Of a stretch of DNA of 64,000 nucleotides, positions 44,005 through 54,202 are shown in pieces. A model generated the notes under the pieces. That model was not told the origin of the DNA. It was given only the letters and a program-made list of their open reading frames with translations, and searched no databases. Made by a program: the position numbers and the translations under genes. Source of the DNA: Taishania sp037189645 (GTDB taxonomy: Bacteria; Bacteroidota; Bacteroidia; Flavobacteriales_D; Crocinitomicaceae); NCBI GenBank assembly GCA_037189645.1, contig JBBCIY010000012.1, positions 1-64,000 on the forward strand. Reading direction: 5' to 3'. The stretch's first letter is position 1. The number at the start of each line of letters is the position of its first letter.

Positions 44005-44039
44005 ATCGTCTGTAAACACAGTAATATAAACGTACAATC

Positions 44040-47000
44040 ATGGCAGAGAGCATAACATTATCGACAGACCAGCCAGAAATGGAAAGTATGCGTTATGAGT
44101 TCCTTCGGGAAGAAGGAATCCGGCACATAGAGCGTTTGTCAGGAAAACTATGGACAGATTACAATTTAAGTGATCCGGGCATTACTATGCTGGAAGCCTT
44201 GAGCTACGCAATTACAGACCTGGGTTACCGCACGACCTATTCCATTCCTGACATACTCGCACAAAACCCGGATGCTCCACGTAAGAACCTGAAGAACTTT
44301 TATACTGCACGGGAAATTTTACCAATGGCGCCTGTTACATTAACAGACTACAGGAAACTATTGATCGACATTGAGGTTCATGACCCGGAAGATGAACTGT
44401 GTCCGTTTGCGGGAGTGAAAAACGCGTGGCTGCAAAAATCAACAAATGAAATTCCCGTTTACATAAATCCGGACGATGACGAACTGGGGTATCAACCGGA
44501 GGATCCACTCCATCCTGATCGGGTAAACATACGCCCACTGTACGATGTATTACTGGAATTGGATACCTGTCAGCATTTAGGAGATTTAAATAAAAATACC
44601 CTTGAAAGAACGATCCGGATCTATGACTGTGGGAATGGACTTGATCCTGCGTTAAGTGGTATCAACGTCTCCGTCTATGCAGAATTTCCCCGGTGGGACG
44701 ACCAGGCCATGGACTGGAATGATACCGACGACATCAAATCAGGCATTAAGAATCTGGTGCTGAATTTTGAAGGGTTGCCTTCCGGATATTATGTGACACA
44801 CTATGCGTTGAACGATGATCAAACGATTTCACTGACCATCACACATAATTCACTAGGAGTTAACACTGTCTGCATCGTAGATCAACTGAAAAACTTACTA
44901 TATGGTACGGGGAATCCTGATTCCTTTACCAGCCTGTACCAGCGAAAAGTATTCAAGGTACTTGATATTGTAAAAGCGGTCAGAAGCACATTGATGGCTA
45001 ACAGGAATCTATGTGAAGATTTTATCCGGATCAGCGCCTTGAAAATTGAAGAGATCGCGCTGTGCGGTGATATTGTGATCGCTACTGATGCAGATGTTGA
45101 AGAAGTAGAAGCCCATATTTACTATGCTGTATCCCAGTTTTTGGCTCCTACCGTCTATTTCTACACCCTGGAAGAAATGTACGAAAAAGGATACCGTACA
45201 GAAGAAATTTTTGAAGGCCCTGCGCTTGAACATGGTTTCATTGATCCCAGGGAATTGAACCGGTCCGGAGTCAGGGAATCCATTCATGTCTCTGACCTGA
45301 TCCAGATCATCATGGGACTTCCGGGAGTGGAAGCGGTCAGAAACCTGCAGGTTGCCAATATCCCGTTGGATAACACGGACGGTATTCTTTCCAGGAGTGC
45401 CAAATGGTGCCTTCAGCTGGCATTTGATAAGAATTATGTTCCGAGACTGAGTACAAACCGATCCAGCCTCACTTTCCTGAAAGAAGACATCCCCTACTCT
45501 GCCAACAGTTATGAAACTGCTCTTATCCTGGATGAATTAATGAACAATGACCGCCCTCAGAAATTACACGATATCCCGTTGGACCTGCCGGTTCCTCAAG
45601 GAGAATTCAGGGATTTGTCCGGGTACGAAAGCATACAGGAAGAGTTTCCCCTGGTCTATGGCATTGGTTCGGAAGGATTACCGCAAGGAGTTTCCGAGCT
45701 TCGGAAAGCACAGGCGAAACAACTGAAAGGGTTCTTATTATTCTTCGATCAGCTGCTGGCGGATTATTTATCCCAGCTTTCCCATGCCGGAGAATTATTT
45801 TCCATGAACGGTGAGCTTGATGAAAACGGTGAATTTGTCATCAATAAAACGTATTTTACCCAAAGCCTTGAAACGATCGTTCCCGGCATTGAAGATTTAC
45901 TGACTGACCAGCCTGATTATGCTGTCAATCTGCAGCAACTGGCAGAAGGGACACGAGGTTTTGAAGAACGGAGAAACCGCTTCCTCAACCATTTGATGGC
46001 ACGGTTCGGAGAGCAGTTCACCGATTATGCATTGCTGGTTTACAAATTATCAGGAAAAAAATCCGGACATGAATTACTGGAAGACAAGCTTGAGCTGTTG
46101 AACCGTTACCCGGAGATCAGCAGTGGCAGGTTTAAAGCATTCAATTACGAAAGCCCTTGTGAAATATGGCATGAAAATAACGTCTCAGGGTTGGAAAAAA
46201 GAGTTGCACTGCTGTCAGGGATCAATGAATCGGAAGGTATGGAACTCTGGTTCCTGTTTTCGTTCGAAATCATACCTGCCGTTGCCAATCCCGACATGTT
46301 CACGTACCGCATCCTCTTTGCAGGATATGAACTGGTATCAGTAATCGACTACACGGATGAATCGGCTGCTAAAAAAGGAATTGAAACACTCATTGTCAAT
46401 GGGGTTGACCCCTCAAACTATTCTGTTGTGGAAACAGAAGACGGATTCAGGATAGGGTTATCTTGCTCCAATGGCAGGCTTTTAGCCTGGAGCCAGCTTT
46501 TTTTACTCGATCCGACTCCTGTTGACTATGACCTTTTTGTAAATGAGGCTGTGGTCATGTTCGAGGAGGAATACTATAACAATCCTGAATCCAACCGGAA
46601 CAACCTGGTATCACCATTCCGGAACTATTACGAAACCGGAGCAATTACAGCAGACATGACAACTGACGCTCCAAGGTACCTGATCGATTATGATCTGAAC
46701 TACTTCCCGATGGGATCAGATGATAACTTTACTATACTTCACGGTCCTTTCATTGGATATGGAGCATGTAAATCTTCTGCAGGTATTTTATCCGTAAACC
46801 CTGCTGATTATGAAATCACCATCAACGGAGACCTGACTGATTTTGTTGACACCGGGAATCTTATTACAATTTCAGATTCGAATACAAACGACGGTAACTA
46901 TACCGTTGATACCATCGTCCTCAATGAACCTTCTCCCGGCAAATTTGAAACGGTCATTACCCTGGCAGATACACCTGTTTTAACAGATACACTGCCAAGA

Positions 47001-48755
47001 GGGGTTGTTTTATATAGCAAGCAACAAGAACCTGACCTGGTAAAGCTGGGGGAGCAATCCATCATAAAGTCACTTTATGAGTTGTCGGAACGAGGCATGT
47101 ACGGGTACAATTATATATTTTCACCTTATAATCCTGTCAGTCCTCAGCAATATTATTTCCATATTACAGATAGCTGCGGAGAGATCATTGGTACAAGTGC
47201 CAGGCAAGACTTTAACTCGGATCTGGCAGCGGCAATTTCCGTTCCCAATGGAATATCACCCCCTGCTACAGTAAAGATCGCCGGTTCTCAATTCAATGAC
47301 GGAACCTATACGGTTAATAACGTAGTGTCTCAAGGCTCTCTTATTGCAGTTACCGTTGGTGAATCCCTTCCCAGCCTGGTAACCGATGGTCATTTAGCCT
47401 TTGAAGAGAAAGGGTTTGCTGTTTCATCCGTCCTCAAGAAAGAAAAATGCTTTTTTGTCGGAGGCTACGACCTCAGCATGAAATTATTCACAGGAGATAC
47501 ATTCAGCATAACGGGCTCGACAGAGAATGACGGCAATTATTCCGTCAGGGATATTTTATACAATCCGACCAGTGATATCACTTCCATCTGGGTAAATGAA
47601 ATCATTCCTGACAGTGAACAGGTACTGGGAGAATTGAGCTATTCCAAACAGCTGGAAGTCACCCGGATCGAAAATGCTCCGCCCGTCATTTATGTAAAAG
47701 GAGGGGCAGATGAATTCGCAGTAACCCAGATGATGGAATTTCTGAAATTAAAATTTTTCTCGCATGAAGGCATGCACCTGGTGGAGCACATCCTCCTCAG
47801 ACCTAAAGCAAACGAAGAAAAGTTCCTGCCATTCGGACCTGATGTTCAGGACCTTACAACATACCTGTCAGTAAATGGCACGCTTACCTTCCGGAAAGCA
47901 CTGCCAATCGCAAGCATCGATACAGCTAACAACCGTTTACTGATAACCGGGAATTATACAGCTGATTTTACCCCGATCCAGAAAATCTGGATCAGCGGCT
48001 CGCAAGACAATTTACTGGATGGAGAATACGACATGATCAACGTAAGCTTTAACGGAACTGAAACGGTATTGAGGCTGTACCAGGCTCTTCCCATACCTCC
48101 ATCAGCCGCATACGGCTTTGCTGTATTTTTTGCCGAAGCACCGGTCGTAGCGGTAAGCAGTCCGACAGAGCTGATCATACACAGCGACATTGATCACTTC
48201 GTAGAGGAAACCCCTATTGCAATAAAAGGTTCCGAAAACTCCCTGAATGACGGAGAATTTACTGTTTCTTCTGTGACAGGAGATCAGACGGAAATCACCA
48301 TTTCGGTCAGCCAGCGGAATGTAACGATCCAGGACAAATTAATGGCTGTTAACCTGGATGCAGATTGTACTTCGTGCGTCATGGAAGATCCTTATTCATT
48401 CATCCTGACGATTGTGCTTCCCTCCTGGCAGGGCCGATGCAGCAATCAGAATTTCAGGTCTTTCCTGGACCGGACCTTCCGGCTGGAATGTCCGGCTCAT
48501 ATCGTGCCGAATATCTGCTGGATCGATGAGGAGCAAATGGATGTTTTCGAAAAGGCGTATAAAACATGGCTGATCGAAAACAAGAAAGCGGTAAAAGACG
48601 AGCTGAAAAGAAGCAAAGCACTTTCACAACTGATAGAAGTGATCGAGAGCCTGCGCAGCGTATATCCAAAAGGAACCCTTCACGACTGTGAAGCGGAAGA
48701 CATTGTTGGAAACAACACGATTATATTAAATAGAACAAGTTTAGGAACAAATTAA
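44040..48755 (+). CDS. Afp12-like large baseplate protein
   Basis: A 1571-aa protein. The N-terminus ('LWTDYNLSDPGITMLEALSY', 'AITDLGYRT') is the typical baseplate-wedge start seen in Afp12-type proteins. Residues about 920-1470 contain about five diverged copies of a beta domain with the signature N-D-G-x-Y/F-x-V ('TNDGNYTVDTIV', 'FNDGTYTVNNVV', 'ENDGNYSVRDIL', 'LLDGEYDMINVS', 'LNDGEFTVSSVT'). The last 100 aa include 'CTSCVMEDPYSFILTIVLPS'. It probably forms, with the J-like protein, the baseplate ring and may carry fibres. Confidence 0.8.
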   Translation: MAESITLSTDQPEMESMRYEFLREEGIRHIERLSGKLWTDYNLSDPGITMLEALSYAITDLGYRTTYSIPDILAQNPDAPRKNLKNFYTAREILPMAPVTLTDYRKLLIDIEVHDPEDELCPFAGVKNAWLQKSTNEIPVYINPDDDELGYQPEDPLHPDRVNIRPLYDVLLELDTCQHLGDLNKNTLERTIRIYDCGNGLDPALSGINVSVYAEFPRWDDQAMDWNDTDDIKSGIKNLVLNFEGLPSGYYVTHYALNDDQTISLTITHNSLGVNTVCIVDQLKNLLYGTGNPDSFTSLYQRKVFKVLDIVKAVRSTLMANRNLCEDFIRISALKIEEIALCGDIVIATDADVEEVEAHIYYAVSQFLAPTVYFYTLEEMYEKGYRTEEIFEGPALEHGFIDPRELNRSGVRESIHVSDLIQIIMGLPGVEAVRNLQVANIPLDNTDGILSRSAKWCLQLAFDKNYVPRLSTNRSSLTFLKEDIPYSANSYETALILDELMNNDRPQKLHDIPLDLPVPQGEFRDLSGYESIQEEFPLVYGIGSEGLPQGVSELRKAQAKQLKGFLLFFDQLLADYLSQLSHAGELFSMNGELDENGEFVINKTYFTQSLETIVPGIEDLLTDQPDYAVNLQQLAEGTRGFEERRNRFLNHLMARFGEQFTDYALLVYKLSGKKSGHELLEDKLELLNRYPEISSGRFKAFNYESPCEIWHENNVSGLEKRVALLSGINESEGMELWFLFSFEIIPAVANPDMFTYRILFAGYELVSVIDYTDESAAKKGIETLIVNGVDPSNYSVVETEDGFRIGLSCSNGRLLAWSQLFLLDPTPVDYDLFVNEAVVMFEEEYYNNPESNRNNLVSPFRNYYETGAITADMTTDAPRYLIDYDLNYFPMGSDDNFTILHGPFIGYGACKSSAGILSVNPADYEITINGDLTDFVDTGNLITISDSNTNDGNYTVDTIVLNEPSPGKFETVITLADTPVLTDTLPRGVVLYSKQQEPDLVKLGEQSIIKSLYELSERGMYGYNYIFSPYNPVSPQQYYFHITDSCGEIIGTSARQDFNSDLAAAISVPNGISPPATVKIAGSQFNDGTYTVNNVVSQGSLIAVTVGESLPSLVTDGHLAFEEKGFAVSSVLKKEKCFFVGGYDLSMKLFTGDTFSITGSTENDGNYSVRDILYNPTSDITSIWVNEIIPDSEQVLGELSYSKQLEVTRIENAPPVIYVKGGADEFAVTQMMEFLKLKFFSHEGMHLVEHILLRPKANEEKFLPFGPDVQDLTTYLSVNGTLTFRKALPIASIDTANNRLLITGNYTADFTPIQKIWISGSQDNLLDGEYDMINVSFNGTETVLRLYQALPIPPSAAYGFAVFFAEAPVVAVSSPTELIIHSDIDHFVEETPIAIKGSENSLNDGEFTVSSVTGDQTEITISVSQRNVTIQDKLMAVNLDADCTSCVMEDPYSFILTIVLPSWQGRCSNQNFRSFLDRTFRLECPAHIVPNICWIDEEQMDVFEKAYKTWLIENKKAVKDELKRSKALSQLIEVIESLRSVYPKGTLHDCEAEDIVGNNTIILNRTSLGTN

Positions 48756-48766
48756 AAATAACACGT

Positions 48767-51700
48767 ATGAGCCAGTTAACAAATAGTTATCCTGTATTTG
48801 AGGGAAATCAGGTATTGACCAGTTCACAGCTTAACCAAATGGTGACTTATCTGGATGAACAGAACCGACTTACCCGGGTCAAATTAATTGGCTCAGGAGC
48901 GGTCTGCGGATTGGAATTAAAATTGGATACATCTGTAACTCCACCTTTGCTGAACATCTCACAAGGTCTGGGAATATCCTCTGAAGGATACCTGATGTCG
49001 CTGGGAGATTGTGTTATTAACCGCTACCGGCCGTACCAGCTGCCATCCGGTTTTCCATATCCGCCATTCGTCGATCCGGATACGAAACTGCAGGATGTCA
49101 CATTGTATGAACTTATTTCCATTGATACAGACATAGAAGACGGAGCAACAGTGAATTTTCTCAATGATCCGTCCGGTTTCCTGAACAATAAAGTAGTCCT
49201 TTTGTTCGTGGAAACAGTGGACTCCGATCTGAAATCATGCCTGGGCAGAAGCTGTGAGGACAGGGGAATGAACCGGACATTTACAACAAGGGGGCTCCTG
49301 GTCAGCAAATCAGACCTGGATCAAAAAATCATTCCCAGAACGTGTACTCCTAACGGAGCGCTGAATGCCCGGTATGATCTTCCTAAATTCATTATTCGCA
49401 ATCCAAGGTTTGAGCCGGGTGCGGTACAGGCGACCAACTACAATGAGTTTTCAAAGAATTATGTCAACCAGGTATTGGGCAATGGTTTCATCAGCAACTT
49501 TTCTCCTTCGAACAATACATTATACCAGTCCCTGTTCAACGCTCTCCGGCAAACATATACAGACTTTGCAAGTATCCTGGCACCGGTTTACAATGGCAGT
49601 AATCCGTTTACCGGTCTGCCGAATGTAGCCTGGACCAATTTCCTGAACCAGCAGTCTTCCGGTCCCAGATACCTGGGAGTTCAGTACTTCTATGACTTCA
49701 TAAAAGACCTGATACTGGCATACAACGAATTTTACGATGCCGCGTTTGAATTAATGAGTGAATGCTGCCCTGATATGAATTGCTTTCCACAGCATCTGCT
49801 GCTCGGAGAGGTAATCGGCGGAGGAACATGCACCCCCTCCACTTACAGGAACTATTTCGCTCCATCCCCTGCCGTAGTCGAAAATACAGATGCGCTGGAA
49901 CGTTTGATCATGCTTCACAAACGGATGGTACTGATGACACAGAAGTTCAATCTGAACATCATTAACAATCCTTCTACCACACCCACTCCTCCAGGTTTAC
50001 TGGGGCAACCCCTTCTGATCACTCCCAGCAATGAAAAACGTGATCCGCTGGGAGATCGTGCCATCCCCTATTACTACAAAATCGATGAAGAAAGTTCAAT
50101 AGGAACGCTGGAAGAAAACTGGAGCTACACCTTTATACGGGAATGTTTGTTCAGGCATGGGCTCAGGCCACTCGCATACGGAAACCAGGATGTGGTACAA
50201 ACCCAAGATCAGGGACCTGTTTCCACCCCTTTGTTCTATGACACCGATCCATATAATTTCCTGCGCATAGAAGGTGCTATACGTCAGGATTACACGGCAG
50301 TGGAACAGGAATTGGGCACACTCAGGTCACGGTTCAACCTTCCGTTTAATTTCATTACTCTCCGCCTTTCCGGCGAGCCGTTCGACGATCTCAAGGAACG
50401 TTGCAATTTTGATGACCTGAAAACGCAATACATGGTAACCAGGACAAAGCTCATGGACCTGTCTTGCTCCTTATTTGAAAAAATTGCGGTACGCAACAAC
50501 GATGGTGTCCGGTTAAAACCCCTCCCCTCCTATATTACTTCCCTCCTAAGACAAGCGAATAGTGGTGAAGCAGTTCTGGGGTCTGTAACACAAACACAGA
50601 TCGGGTGGCAATTACTTGCCGCGACCGAAGTCGAAGTAGCCGCCCGCCAGGAAGAAGATAGTTTACCTGTACAGAATATGGAAGCTTTATTCATTACAGG
50701 AACGGCAGAAGCACAGGTCACACAAATACCAATTTTCGCCCCTAGGAGAACCTTGTCACAAGCTATAGCTTATTTCCAGTCAAACCTGCTGGAGCTGGCA
50801 AGAAGGTTGAATTCACTCTGTGGTGAGATGCTTCCTTTCGATTTCAATGAATTTGATTTTGGCTATACGGGAACAACTCCCAACGATAAAAGCGGCTTTA
50901 TCCAGACTTATCTGAGTGCCAAACAATACGCGATTAATGCAAATGTTGCACTGAACCAGATCTTTGACCTGATAGAAAGAAGCAGGACACAATCCAATTC
51001 ACCAGGGTTATACTCCAATGTAGTCCTGTACTTCAACGGTTTCATCAGCTCCATGGATGGGCTTATCGCAGACAGTGAGTATAAAACCCTTACCAGCCTG
51101 TATTATTTATTCCAGTACCGGTTACAATACCTGCGGGTGAATGATCCACGTTTGTTCTCCAATTTTATCAGAAGGCATCCGGGTATATCTCACCAGGCAG
51201 GAGTTCCTAAAGGAGGAACCTACATCCTGCTGGTAAACGGGAATCCTGTGGAAGTAAGCGCACCATCACGTGATTTCGCTGTCGGAATCAGCAGGCGGTT
51301 AAAAGATCTTGAAGTAGAAGCAGCGCTATTGAGATTTAAAACGATCAAATCCTTTGAGGACGAGCAAAAACTGCAACGGATCCAGGGAGAGCGGATACAA
51401 TTGTCTAAAACCCAGCTTGAGCTGGCAAGCGGAGTATCGTTTACATTTACACCATCCATGCCGGCTTTAAATGCCTTAAATTCCAACCAGGTCATCGCCG
51501 ATTTTGCACTTCCATACCTGATCGACTGCGATTGCACCTGTGATGAAATCCCGCCGCCAACCAGCGACAGTGCATTGAACATCCCTGCTATTTCCGCTCC
51601 TTACGTGGCACAATACAGCCCGGGAGACTTTGCCTATGCAAATTCGATTGCGATTATGATGGTAGATACTAATCTTAGCCCGGCAGTGGCAGCATTTGCG

Positions 51701-52123
51701 GCAGATACCGCCCCTGCGAACAGGTCGATGATCATTGACGTGAAAGATGCCCTCCAGTACGACACGGAGCTATATTCTCCGCAGCAGGTCCGGTTGTATG
51801 TCGTAAATCAGAAAGGAGTACGGCAGGATTATAAGACGGATCCCTGCTCCTCCGGCTGTTCATCTTCAGAACAACAGGTTGGACAGATAAATACATTTAA
51901 CCATCCGAATGACCCGGGAAATACGGTACAGTACGGTACAGCAGGTGTCGTGGTAAATGATGGGATATCCACTTCTCTGTACTACCAACCGCTGCAGGAA
52001 TTCAGAGGGGTAGACAGCTTTTACTATATCTTCGATATTGTTGATCTGAAAAGCGGTGAAGTGCTCCAAACCGGAACCCGGTCAGTAGTGACAGTAGAAG
52101 TCGGTTGCGGAGGTACAAAATGA
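48767..52123 (+). CDS. Last eCIS-operon protein, large hypothetical
   Basis: A 1118-aa protein without signal peptide. The N-terminal 110 aa ('GNQVLTSSQLNQMVTYLDEQ', 'SGAVCGLELKLD', 'ISQGLGISSEGYLMSLGDC') recall baseplate or peripheral tail proteins of Bacteroidota eCIS. The middle part is helical. The C-terminal 150 aa contain 'LIDCDCTCDEIPPP' and an Ig-like end ('LYYQPLQEFRGVDSFYYIFD'). Its start is 12 bp after the previous gene, and a strong hairpin follows 118 bp after its stop. Likely a baseplate or fibre-attachment component. Confidence 0.6.
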   Translation: MSQLTNSYPVFEGNQVLTSSQLNQMVTYLDEQNRLTRVKLIGSGAVCGLELKLDTSVTPPLLNISQGLGISSEGYLMSLGDCVINRYRPYQLPSGFPYPPFVDPDTKLQDVTLYELISIDTDIEDGATVNFLNDPSGFLNNKVVLLFVETVDSDLKSCLGRSCEDRGMNRTFTTRGLLVSKSDLDQKIIPRTCTPNGALNARYDLPKFIIRNPRFEPGAVQATNYNEFSKNYVNQVLGNGFISNFSPSNNTLYQSLFNALRQTYTDFASILAPVYNGSNPFTGLPNVAWTNFLNQQSSGPRYLGVQYFYDFIKDLILAYNEFYDAAFELMSECCPDMNCFPQHLLLGEVIGGGTCTPSTYRNYFAPSPAVVENTDALERLIMLHKRMVLMTQKFNLNIINNPSTTPTPPGLLGQPLLITPSNEKRDPLGDRAIPYYYKIDEESSIGTLEENWSYTFIRECLFRHGLRPLAYGNQDVVQTQDQGPVSTPLFYDTDPYNFLRIEGAIRQDYTAVEQELGTLRSRFNLPFNFITLRLSGEPFDDLKERCNFDDLKTQYMVTRTKLMDLSCSLFEKIAVRNNDGVRLKPLPSYITSLLRQANSGEAVLGSVTQTQIGWQLLAATEVEVAARQEEDSLPVQNMEALFITGTAEAQVTQIPIFAPRRTLSQAIAYFQSNLLELARRLNSLCGEMLPFDFNEFDFGYTGTTPNDKSGFIQTYLSAKQYAINANVALNQIFDLIERSRTQSNSPGLYSNVVLYFNGFISSMDGLIADSEYKTLTSLYYLFQYRLQYLRVNDPRLFSNFIRRHPGISHQAGVPKGGTYILLVNGNPVEVSAPSRDFAVGISRRLKDLEVEAALLRFKTIKSFEDEQKLQRIQGERIQLSKTQLELASGVSFTFTPSMPALNALNSNQVIADFALPYLIDCDCTCDEIPPPTSDSALNIPAISAPYVAQYSPGDFAYANSIAIMMVDTNLSPAVAAFAADTAPANRSMIIDVKDALQYDTELYSPQQVRLYVVNQKGVRQDYKTDPCSSGCSSSEQQVGQINTFNHPNDPGNTVQYGTAGVVVNDGISTSLYYQPLQEFRGVDSFYYIFDIVDLKSGEVLQTGTRSVVTVEVGCGGTK

Positions 52124-52643
52124 TAGATACAGGCGAGTGAGTATCTCTGAAAATAACGAAGGTGTCTTTACAGTAAGACTTTGGAAATTGAATAAATAAT
52201 ATCTTTTTTGAATTTCAGAAGCTTTAAGCCATTTAAGAACAAACGGGTGGATAATTGTCCACCCGTTTCAAATAATTTCTAAATAAATATTGTTTCTCAA
52301 TAGATGATAATTTCAAATTCTGGTATCCGATACTGCAAAGCAACCACGAAGTGAATTGAGAATATTACCTATTACCAGTGCCAGGTTTTAATTGGTATAA
52401 AGGAGTACCCTGAAACAAAATAAGTGTTTTCATCTTGTTCCCATACCAACCGGTTTTTACATTATCGGATTCCTGTCATCTTTGTAAACCAACCACCTGC
52501 ATCTGATACGCGACCCAATTAGTATCGCTACTTAATATCTCTTAAACAAAAAACCAAGCATCTCATTGACACTTGTTTTTTTCTTTTTCTATTTTTAAGA
52601 TAACTCTTACTTTTTAAAATTTACTATTTTGAGTTATTTGACT
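52124..52643. other. Intergenic region after the structural operon
   Basis: 520 bp with no convincing gene. It includes the terminator hairpin at 52241-52268. The remainder is AT-rich and unannotated; the RHS locus on the other strand ends at its right side. Confidence 0.5.
52241..52268 (+). terminator. Terminator hairpin of the eCIS operon
   Basis: A perfect 11-bp stem AAACGGGTGGA / TCCACCCGTTT with a 6-base loop. No clean T-run follows, but stem strength and position after the last gene support termination; being symmetrical, it could also serve the opposite strand. Confidence 0.75.
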
Positions 52644-53081
52644 TTATTTACGTTCATTTTTTTTGTCGATAAGAATTAAACTTCGATTCCTATTTAATAA
52701 TTTAAATCTTTCTACTAAATATAATTTGCCATTATCATCGAAGTTATCCAAACGGATAAGGATTGTATCTCTAGTTTTTGAACATTGACAAGTATTATTC
52801 AAATAAGTTTCTCTCAGAGTAGATTTGTTACTTTCCAAAAATCGAGTATCCTTAATCAAACGATTCCATTCGTTTTTTGCTGTAATTGAATCATCTATCT
52901 GAAAAAATGTTCTTAAATCGACAACATTATATACAATCGTATCTTCTGTTATACCTAATTCTATTAAATTGTTGAATTGAACGACTTTTAATAACCCTTC
53001 TGAACATTGGTTGTTTTTTTCTCTAATTATTGAGCATTGAGAAAAAAATATAACGATTAACAGTGCAAGTATAATACGCAT
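52644..53081 (-). CDS. Lipoprotein, candidate immunity for the orphan RHS toxin
   Basis: A 145-aa protein. The signal 'MRIILALLIVIFFSQCS' has its lipobox Cys at residue 16. The mature part is charged, with two Cys-rich points ('NNTCQCSKTRD'). The start is 7 bp after the orphan RHS C-terminus. A lipid-anchored periplasmic immunity protein would fit a papain-like toxin acting in the envelope. No family recognised. Confidence 0.6.
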   Translation of the reverse strand: MRIILALLIVIFFSQCSIIREKNNQCSEGLLKVVQFNNLIELGITEDTIVYNVVDLRTFFQIDDSITAKNEWNRLIKDTRFLESNKSTLRETYLNNTCQCSKTRDTILIRLDNFDDNGKLYLVERFKLLNRNRSLILIDKKNERK

Positions 53082-53088
53082 AAAATTA

Positions 53089-54030
53089 TCATTTAGTAAG
53101 ATTTAACATATCTACATACGACGAACGAGAAACTTCTTTTGTTTGCTTCTCAACAGTAACACTGGGTTCATTCTTTAATTTACCTGCTTCTGTCTTTTTA
53201 GATAATGTTTCTAAAGACCTTGATAATGCTGTAGGAGTCTTAGTCCTTTCATATTCACCATAACCATATACAGCACCTAATGTACCCGATTTTACATTTT
53301 CAGTTCCTAAATCATTAACCAACTTATCAGTTATATTATCACCTTTACCACCTCTTAAGCCCTCAATAACAAATGTTGTACAGTTCAAATCTTTTGCATT
53401 ATACTTTCGTGTTTTAGAAATATATTCTAATCTTTTTTCAATTTGTACATCTTCTTCCATTGTAGTTGAGATTCTATATGCCATATCTGGAGCTCTTCCT
53501 TCACCTGCATAACTAGGTTTTCCTGGCATTCCACTTGCACTTTGGTCTGTATTTAAAAGTACATCCAATGATGCTATATCTTTTGATTTAGGGTCAGAAG
53601 ATACATCTGTCAGATAATCTTTCGGTTTAACAACGTTTTCTGGCCAGAAGTCATAATATGTATATGTCCCATCTTTTTCCATAATAGGTGTTTTTACCAT
53701 CACATTATCTACTCCCATTACTTCTTCAAACATCAAATTTCCATATTCATCGGATTTTTGTCTATAATTTTCAACAGCGATGGCTGTATGTCCTAGATGC
53801 GACCCCTCAGGATACCAAATTAATATTATTACATCTTTTCCATCAGAATCTATAGCACTTAGTGGAGTATTATTCACAAAGTTATAAGGGGAGTGACCTG
53901 GATAGTTAAAACTGTGTGGGTCAACACTCAACCATCGTCCCAATCTCGTGTCGAACATCCTCGCTCCAAAATCATAACTATTTCCTTTACCTTTCACCTC
54001 GTCATCACGCTCCATATTATTAAAACCCAT
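53089..54030 (-). CDS. Orphan RHS C-terminus with papain-like toxin domain
   Basis: A 313-aa frame. Residues about 6-62 are the terminal RHS core ('GKGNSYDFGARMFDTRLGRW', 'NFVNNTPLSAIDSDGK'). The remaining 250 aa have a His in 'GSHLGHTAIAV' and later a Cys in 'KDLNCTTFVIEGL', the His-before-Cys order of circularly permuted NlpC/P60-papain-like enzymes, which often cleave peptidoglycan or lipids. It lacks the RHS shell, so it is a displaced cassette. Just upstream the frame is broken by one extra T in a T4 run. The lipoprotein downstream is its likely immunity. Confidence 0.65.
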   Translation of the reverse strand: MGFNNMERDDEVKGKGNSYDFGARMFDTRLGRWLSVDPHSFNYPGHSPYNFVNNTPLSAIDSDGKDVIILIWYPEGSHLGHTAIAVENYRQKSDEYGNLMFEEVMGVDNVMVKTPIMEKDGTYTYYDFWPENVVKPKDYLTDVSSDPKSKDIASLDVLLNTDQSASGMPGKPSYAGEGRAPDMAYRISTTMEEDVQIEKRLEYISKTRKYNAKDLNCTTFVIEGLRGGKGDNITDKLVNDLGTENVKSGTLGAVYGYGEYERTKTPTALSRSLETLSKKTEAGKLKNEPSVTVEKQTKEVSRSSYVDMLNLTK

Positions 54031-54032
54031 AA
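53929..54032 (-). repeat. RHS arm shared with the full-length gene
   Basis: Similar to about 55819-55922 of the giant RHS gene, with one uninterrupted 25-bp identical core and about 80% identity by eye. It covers the conserved 'GNSYDFGAR...LGRWLS' coding segment. Confidence 0.75.
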
Positions 54033-54202
54033 CGATAAGCCATTCTGGACGGAGTAATATTCACCAATGTATCATGATATGAATAATGCAACAAAATATT
54101 ATTCAGCATAAACTGCACGTTTCCTGAAAAATGAATCCGCACTGTAGAAGCATCGGGAGTGAAGTGCAACGAATAGCTTCCATAAAGAACATCTTTAATC
54201 AA
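54020..54202 (-). pseudogene. RHS-core remnant upstream of the orphan C-terminus
   Basis: A 60-codon frame ending 'SRMAYRYGF'. Removing one T from the GGGTTTTAAT run would continue directly into the orphan's 'NNMERDDEVKGKGN'. It differs from the matching part of the giant RHS gene, so it came from another RHS allele. Confidence 0.5.

Noticed and set aside
26869..52123. Prophage or type VI secretion system as explanation for the tail-like operon
   Set aside because: There are no capsid, terminase, portal or lysis genes and no TssJLM membrane-complex genes. DUF4255, DUF5908, CIS_TMP, paired sheaths and tubes, and the AAA+ ATPases point to an eCIS.
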